Shown one piece after another: positions 59,301 through 64,000 of a stretch of DNA of 64,000 nt. Location: assembly GCA_025330725.1 (NCBI GenBank), contig JAIWND010000018.1, positions 496,001-560,000 of the forward strand, in the 5' to 3' direction. The DNA is from Chlamydoabsidia padenii. Taxonomy: Eukaryota > Mucoromycota > Mucoromycetes > Mucorales > Cunninghamellaceae. A program made the translations under genes and the position numbers. Below the pieces are notes generated by a model, which saw only the letters and a list, made by a program, of their open reading frames with translations, was not told the origin of the DNA and did not search any database. Within the stretch, counting starts at the first letter, position 1; each line of letters begins with the position of its first letter.

Positions 59301-60597
59301 TGTAAATATTAGAGTGGGATTAAGGAAGAAGAAGAAGAAAAAAAAAAAAAAAAGTCAACTCCCGCTTATATAAACAAAACTCGGATAAACGTTGAAAATT
59401 ACAGAAAGTCCAAGTCGGGGTTTCAATGCTTCCTTTTTTGGCGTACCAGTTTGCCCTGACCCCAATAATTTCAAACCTGTACTACCCAATGGGATTCAAA
59501 TTTATCATCATAGAACACTATTAACATTTGAAGATGAGACATTCTTTTATTTCAAAATCATCTATTGTTACGAATGTAAATAGAATAAAGCGGGGAAAGA
59601 GGGGTAATAAAAAATAAAAATAAAAAGGCTCGATTGGTTTGAAGACTTGACCCCTGCACGTTTTTGAACTGTGTTCCTTTTTTTTCACTTTAATTTAGGT
59701 TCAACAATTGCTCTTTTAGTTCCTTTTTTTGATAATCAGATTTATATCTGATAGGATGTTAGCATCAAATAGGATCTTGAATCTACAGTATATGAACAAT
59801 AACAAGGTGAAGGAATCATTTGAGGGTTTGTCATGCGTATAGAAAGGATAGCATCATCAAGGGGGGGGGAGGGTTGATCAAAAGAAGCATTAAAGATAAA
59901 AAAGATGATAAAGACAAACCGGAAGACTGACGTGGGAATCACGGAAAGGGAGTTTATGATGACAATTCTTTTTTATCAGTGATAAAGATCGTCTCTCTAT
60001 CCATTTTCAGTAAGGAGGGTTTTCATGTTTCGTCATTCCGAGAACATGATTGAATGCCCGCCTATTGTCGGAATTTGAATGTATGTCTCCTTTTTTTTTC
60101 AAATCAAGGCGAAAAGATAAACAAACATGGCAGAGTTTACCAGGTTTATGATTTTCATTTGTGATGATAGTCATCGACGATAAAAGTAAAACAAAAAAAA
60201 ATCGTTGGGTATCGAATGGAAAACACAATTGTTGAGTAGATTGGGTTGAAAGAAAAAGAAAAGATCGAAAAAAAAGGGGGGGAGGATTACTGTTTCGGCC
60301 GTAAAGTACGATAAAAAAGACAAAAGTTAAGACAACATGGTTTCGATGAAATGGCATTTTGTGTTTTCTTTTGGGACATCTCTTACAATTGCGCTTTTCC
60401 GTACAAGAAACCTCGGATAATCCAAATACGGCAATGTCGGCATTTGAAAACCCAAACCCCCCAGTTTTATATCAGTTTTGCATGAATCTGTCATGATTGG
60501 TTCTATTGCAGTCATGCGAAAGAAAAAAAAAGTCTTCATATTAAAAAAAAAAAAATCTCACACACTATTGATATCACTTCTTTTATACAATTCAATC
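59301..60597. other. Intergenic stretch, no gene seen
   Basis: Citrate synthase promoter (to about 59400), then AT-rich DNA with GTCGGGGTTTCAATGC (59413-59428), CCCGCCTATTGTCGGAATTTGA (60057-60078) and TCGGCATTTGAAAACCC (60438-60454). None of the short open frames is supported. Confidence 0.4.
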
Positions 60598-61037
60598 ATG
60601 AAGAAAGCACTCACTAATGTAAAGATCAATCGCCCAGTGTTGATGAATTATAAGGATTATATGCCATGGCCCAATGAGCATTGTACTATCGGTACTACTT
60701 ACGATGCAATGATGGATAGAGAAAACAAGCCTGATCGAGTATTTATATCTAAATCTGTAAGCCTCAACAAAAGACCTTGAGCAGCCCTGCCCCATTAACA
60801 AGACCACATCTTTTATACATATATATATATATATATATATAGGTTATTGACACAGAATACATGTGGGAAAACAGTTCTGCCAATCCACAAATATCACATG
60901 TATTCCAAGATGAACAACCCAATGGTATTTTTGCCAAAGACAAACCATCTACCATTCATTTCCGACCCAAACCACTACCTGCTCGTGAAGGATTGTTCAG
61001 ATCCATTAAAAAGCAACCCTTCAGACGTTTGCCCTAA
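60598..61037 (+). CDS. Small orphan protein, 117 aa
   Basis: Two exons, 60598-60756 and 60843-61037. The intron ends in an AT repeat and TATAG. The protein begins MKKALTNVKINRPVLMNYKD, has EHCTIGTTYDAMMDRENK, and ends with a basic proline-rich tail (FRPKPLPAREGLFRSIK, KQPFRRLP). No domain is recognised. Clean splice sites and a pyrimidine-rich, TATA-containing upstream region (CTTTTATACAATTC) support a real gene. Confidence 0.5.
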
Positions 61038-61225
61038 AATTAAAAAAAAAATAAAGGTTTTTTCCCTTGCCCATATATTTAGTTCCAGTAGTAAAATAAA
61101 TCATGGTTTTTTATTATCAATATCTAAAATCTAATTAAATTAACGTCATTGTCATTGTCCATTCGCATATGTCTGGTGTTGTCATTAACATGCTTGATCG
61201 TAAAGACCGTCCACCACAAACGCCC

Positions 61226-61258
<33 letters not shown>

Positions 61259-62196
61259 CGGATCCATAGAGAGTTGCCACTAGTCACTCTCGAGATCAAT
61301 CGATGAGAAGACTTAACTGCTTTGAAGTTTATCCAGAAGATCAATCATCGTCCTTTGTTGAGCCGACACAAAACCACTCGATTTCTTGACGCAGAAGAGA
61401 CCACCAGTCATTATTGCTACCTTTTTGTCAATCGTCTTCCTTCCTTGATAGCTGATCACTTATATCACAAGGTAAACCACTGTAAGAGCATCATCGGTGG
61501 TGAATTAATTGTTCTATTGATTCTTCCACAAGTCGAGGACATTCCACCAAGATCGTCATCGAGTCGCTTCAACAGTCTGACGGTGTAGTCAAAAGTGTTC
61601 CAGAGTAAGCCTATTCATACCAATAATAATGGTTTTGTACCATCTTGAATTTTGAAGTTCGCGGGTTACACTTTTAGAAGAATGTGAGTATGGTATTGAT
61701 TTACAAACTACGATGATCCCATAGTCTAAAGATATTCATGCTCCATAGACCTTTCATTTTCTTTTTTACTTGTTTCCTTACCTATCAGAGATCTTGGTTC
61801 AGGTTTTGTCTACCAAACAAAAAGGAATTGAAGAGTGATTAGTCAAAGAATAACATGTAATGAATTTAACCTTTCCCAACCCCTGAAATCACTATTACCT
61901 TGAGATTTCCATAAGAGATAGTATAAAACGAAGCACTAAAGATAAGAATATATATCATCAGCGATTTAGTTGGATTCTATGAAAAAAGAGAAGAGGACAA
62001 GACAAAAAACAACGACTTTAAATATCATCGCTGTCGCCGTTTTAAAATACAAGATCGAATATCAACAAATGTAATGATGAATATGTGGTTTTTATTTGCT
62101 TATTTTGTTTTTGTGTGGGAATAAATGATAAAAATAAGGTAAGATATATATGTTTGACAAATGATTGATTTATCAATACAATAAATGTATATATAG

Positions 62197-62228
<32 letters not shown>

Positions 62229-62440
62229 TTTGTAATGAATACTAAGAGTAATAAAAAAGAAAAAAAGTATGTTGTGGGATATATGTGAATGGGGGGAAGG
62301 GGAACTAGTACTATAAAAAAATGGATAAGTATATAAGAATAGGATAATGGTAAGGGTACAATAGACTACGGCAAAACCATCAGATCAAAAAGGGGGGCGG
62401 GGAGGGATAATGATAAGTAAGAGAGATAGAAAGATAGAGA
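61038..62440. other. Intergenic stretch with simple repeats
   Basis: Holds a 33-nt T run (61227-61259), an unconvincing open frame at 61322-61588, an AT/GT run near 62180-62228, and minus-strand AATAAA-like signals near 62100-62200 that could serve the cyclin gene. I see no supported gene. Confidence 0.45.
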
Positions 62441-64000
62441 TTATAGATACAACTGATGAGAAGAAGAGAATGGGTAAGATAAATCCGATTTGTGTTGATG
62501 CTGATGTTGAGTGATAGGAGAAGACGAAGGCGGTGGTGTTGGAATACCGATAGGATATTGATAAGAAGTAGATACCATTGGATAGTAACCAAAAGAAGGA
62601 GTTGACCCATTATTACCACCACTTGAATATTCTGCTGATGCTGGTCGTTGGGGTATAAAAGGTGGAGCATGTACTGAGTTCAAGGACAATCGACGACGCA
62701 CATTGCCACCAGAATGGTGATAAAGTTGTTGGTGTTGTTGTTGCGCTGCAACGGCATGAAATTGTTGCTGTTGCTGTTGTTGTTGAAATTGATATTGTTG
62801 TTGGTGATAAGGATGACTTGTAGAATCACCGGATACTATAGGTGTTGTCACAGATGGGGTTGACCAGATTGAATTGTGTTGTTGATATAAATTGACACTT
62901 GATCTTGTTTGTCGAGGTACACGCCATCCATCATTAGCCCCGGTTGGTTTTGAATTGATATTTAATCCCATACTGTCATGTCGTTGACGCACTTTTGGTG
63001 GTGAAGATGTCGATCCAGTAGTAAGAGATGATGATGATGATGATGACGCTGGCCAATCTACAAAACTATGTCGTTGTTGATATCTGTACTGCTGATTTCC
63101 ATGTGGTTGTTGTTGACGTACAAAGAGAGGAGGAGTTGTCAATGTTGATTGTTGTTGAGGTTCTTCCACTGATGCCATTGTTAAAGGACTTTGATGAAGA
63201 GAATGTAGACTACCCATGCTGCCCATTCTTCGCATAGTTGAATATCCATTGGTTGTTATTTTGTTGTTGGACTGAACAGGAGTATGAGAAGAAGAGGAGA
63301 GAGAAGGAGGAGACGGTGACGCGTATGTTGCATACATATACATATCCTTGTTGTTGTTGCCTTGATGTTGTTGTTGATGGTATTGCTGTTTCCCCATACT
63401 TGTTCCACTATGTCGCTTTGTATTGTCAGTATTATTAGTAGTATTTGCATGATTGTTGTTATCATCCAAGTATAGTTTTGTTGTTCCATCCACTAATTGT
63501 TGTACTGATATTTGATCCATACTGTTACGTTGTTTGTAAGTGTCGAATCCATCCAATGTACGTCCCAATGCTGTTGATCCAAGTGATGTTGATCGACCAT
63601 GGCGATTCGTATAAGAGCAAGGCGAGGCATCATATAACATTCGCATTTCTTGTTCCATAAGACCCACTTTTAGTAATTGATCACCATACCGTTGTAATTC
63701 GTTGATAGATACAGATATATTATATCCATTCAATTGTAAGAATTCCAATTCGAGTCGATTCAGTTCTGATACTGGTAAGCCACCAACCTACATATATTAA
63801 TCATAATAATAGTTGGTTAAGTCATCCGATCAAATACTATCATTCCTTACCTTTGCATAGCGAGTGTTGGTATAGAATATATCACTAAAGAATTTGCTTG
63901 ATACCATGACACCAGATATAATTAAACGATGAATGTTATAAGAATCAATCGTGAAGGGTTGACCAGTAATAGCCAAAGCATTTTTCGACATCCGATCAAA
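62441..64000 (-). CDS. Pho80/Pcl-type cyclin, 3' part (gene runs off the window)
   Basis: Two exons are visible: one continuing past 64000 down to 63851, and 63787-62441. The frame from 64000 reads FTIDSYNIHRLIISGVMVSS, KFFSDIFYTNTRYAKVGGLP, then VSELNRLELEFLQLNGYNIS. This is the core of the Pho80/Pcl cyclin box, which binds a Pho85-like kinase in phosphate and cell-cycle control. About 430 residues of disordered tail follow, rich in Gln, Ser, His and Asn (poly-Gln near 62763-62785). Such tails are typical of the longer zygomycete members. The N-terminus and promoter are missing from the window. Confidence 0.85.

Noticed and set aside
61322..61588. 88-residue open frame on the plus strand
   Set aside because: No recognisable domain, no clear start context or downstream signal; insufficient support.

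Overview
The window is nuclear DNA of an early-diverging filamentous fungus, most likely Mucoromycota/Mucorales. The evidence is: AT-rich, very short intergenic gaps; genes split by many 45-100 nt GT-AG introns; AATAAA poly(A) signals; and a gene set absent from yeasts but expected in zygomycetes (GABA-B-like class C receptor, NELF-C/D, HAUS6-like, WRKY/GCM-type zinc protein). All gene models were assembled by hand from splice sites and reading-frame continuity. No database search was run.

Layout. 0.9-9.7 kb is dense housekeeping: FBXO9/Hrt3-like F-box protein (-), HEATR6-like HEAT protein (+), HAUS6-like augmin subunit (-) and Hat2/Msi1/RBBP4-type WD40 histone chaperone (+), arranged as two divergent pairs. 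10-13.8 kb is a 14-exon class C GPCR (-). 13.8-20.6 kb is gene-poor, holding decayed repeats and a U6 snRNA gene (-). 20.7-23.3 kb has a WRKY/GCM-like factor (+), a small orphan (+) and a mitofissin (Atg44/DUF1748) gene (-). 23.5-27.1 kb is a tandem, inverted and dispersed repeat district. 27.7-30.7 kb is NOC3 (+). 31.4-34.7 kb holds a 34-aa zinc-knuckle microgene (-), a decayed gene and a small C2HC zinc protein (+).

35.1-44.9 kb is again dense, all on the minus strand: beta-tubulin, an O-fucosyltransferase-like type II membrane protein, an Mvp1/SNX8 sorting nexin and NELF-C/D. 45.0-52.4 kb is a rearranged segment in which ATP23 (mitochondrial metalloprotease) occurs twice. Between the copies lie rRNA-derived fragments, a 0.45-kb direct repeat, a transposon-like relic, a perfect hairpin and a fungal orphan gene with a poly-Q tract. 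53.0-64 kb holds PHO88/SND3 (+), an arrestin-like adaptor (+), a frameshifted small gene (+), mitochondrial citrate synthase (-), a small orphan (+) and a Pho80-type cyclin (-) whose 5' end is outside the window.

Functionally the genes do not form one pathway; this is an ordinary chromosomal arm. The points most worth a second look are: a GCGGGATTTGAA-like element recurring in promoters and repeats; a beta-tubulin carrying Tyr167 and Ala198; the 45-52 kb ATP23 duplication with its damaged second copy and rDNA debris; and the composite repeat family with preserved splice-site-like borders.
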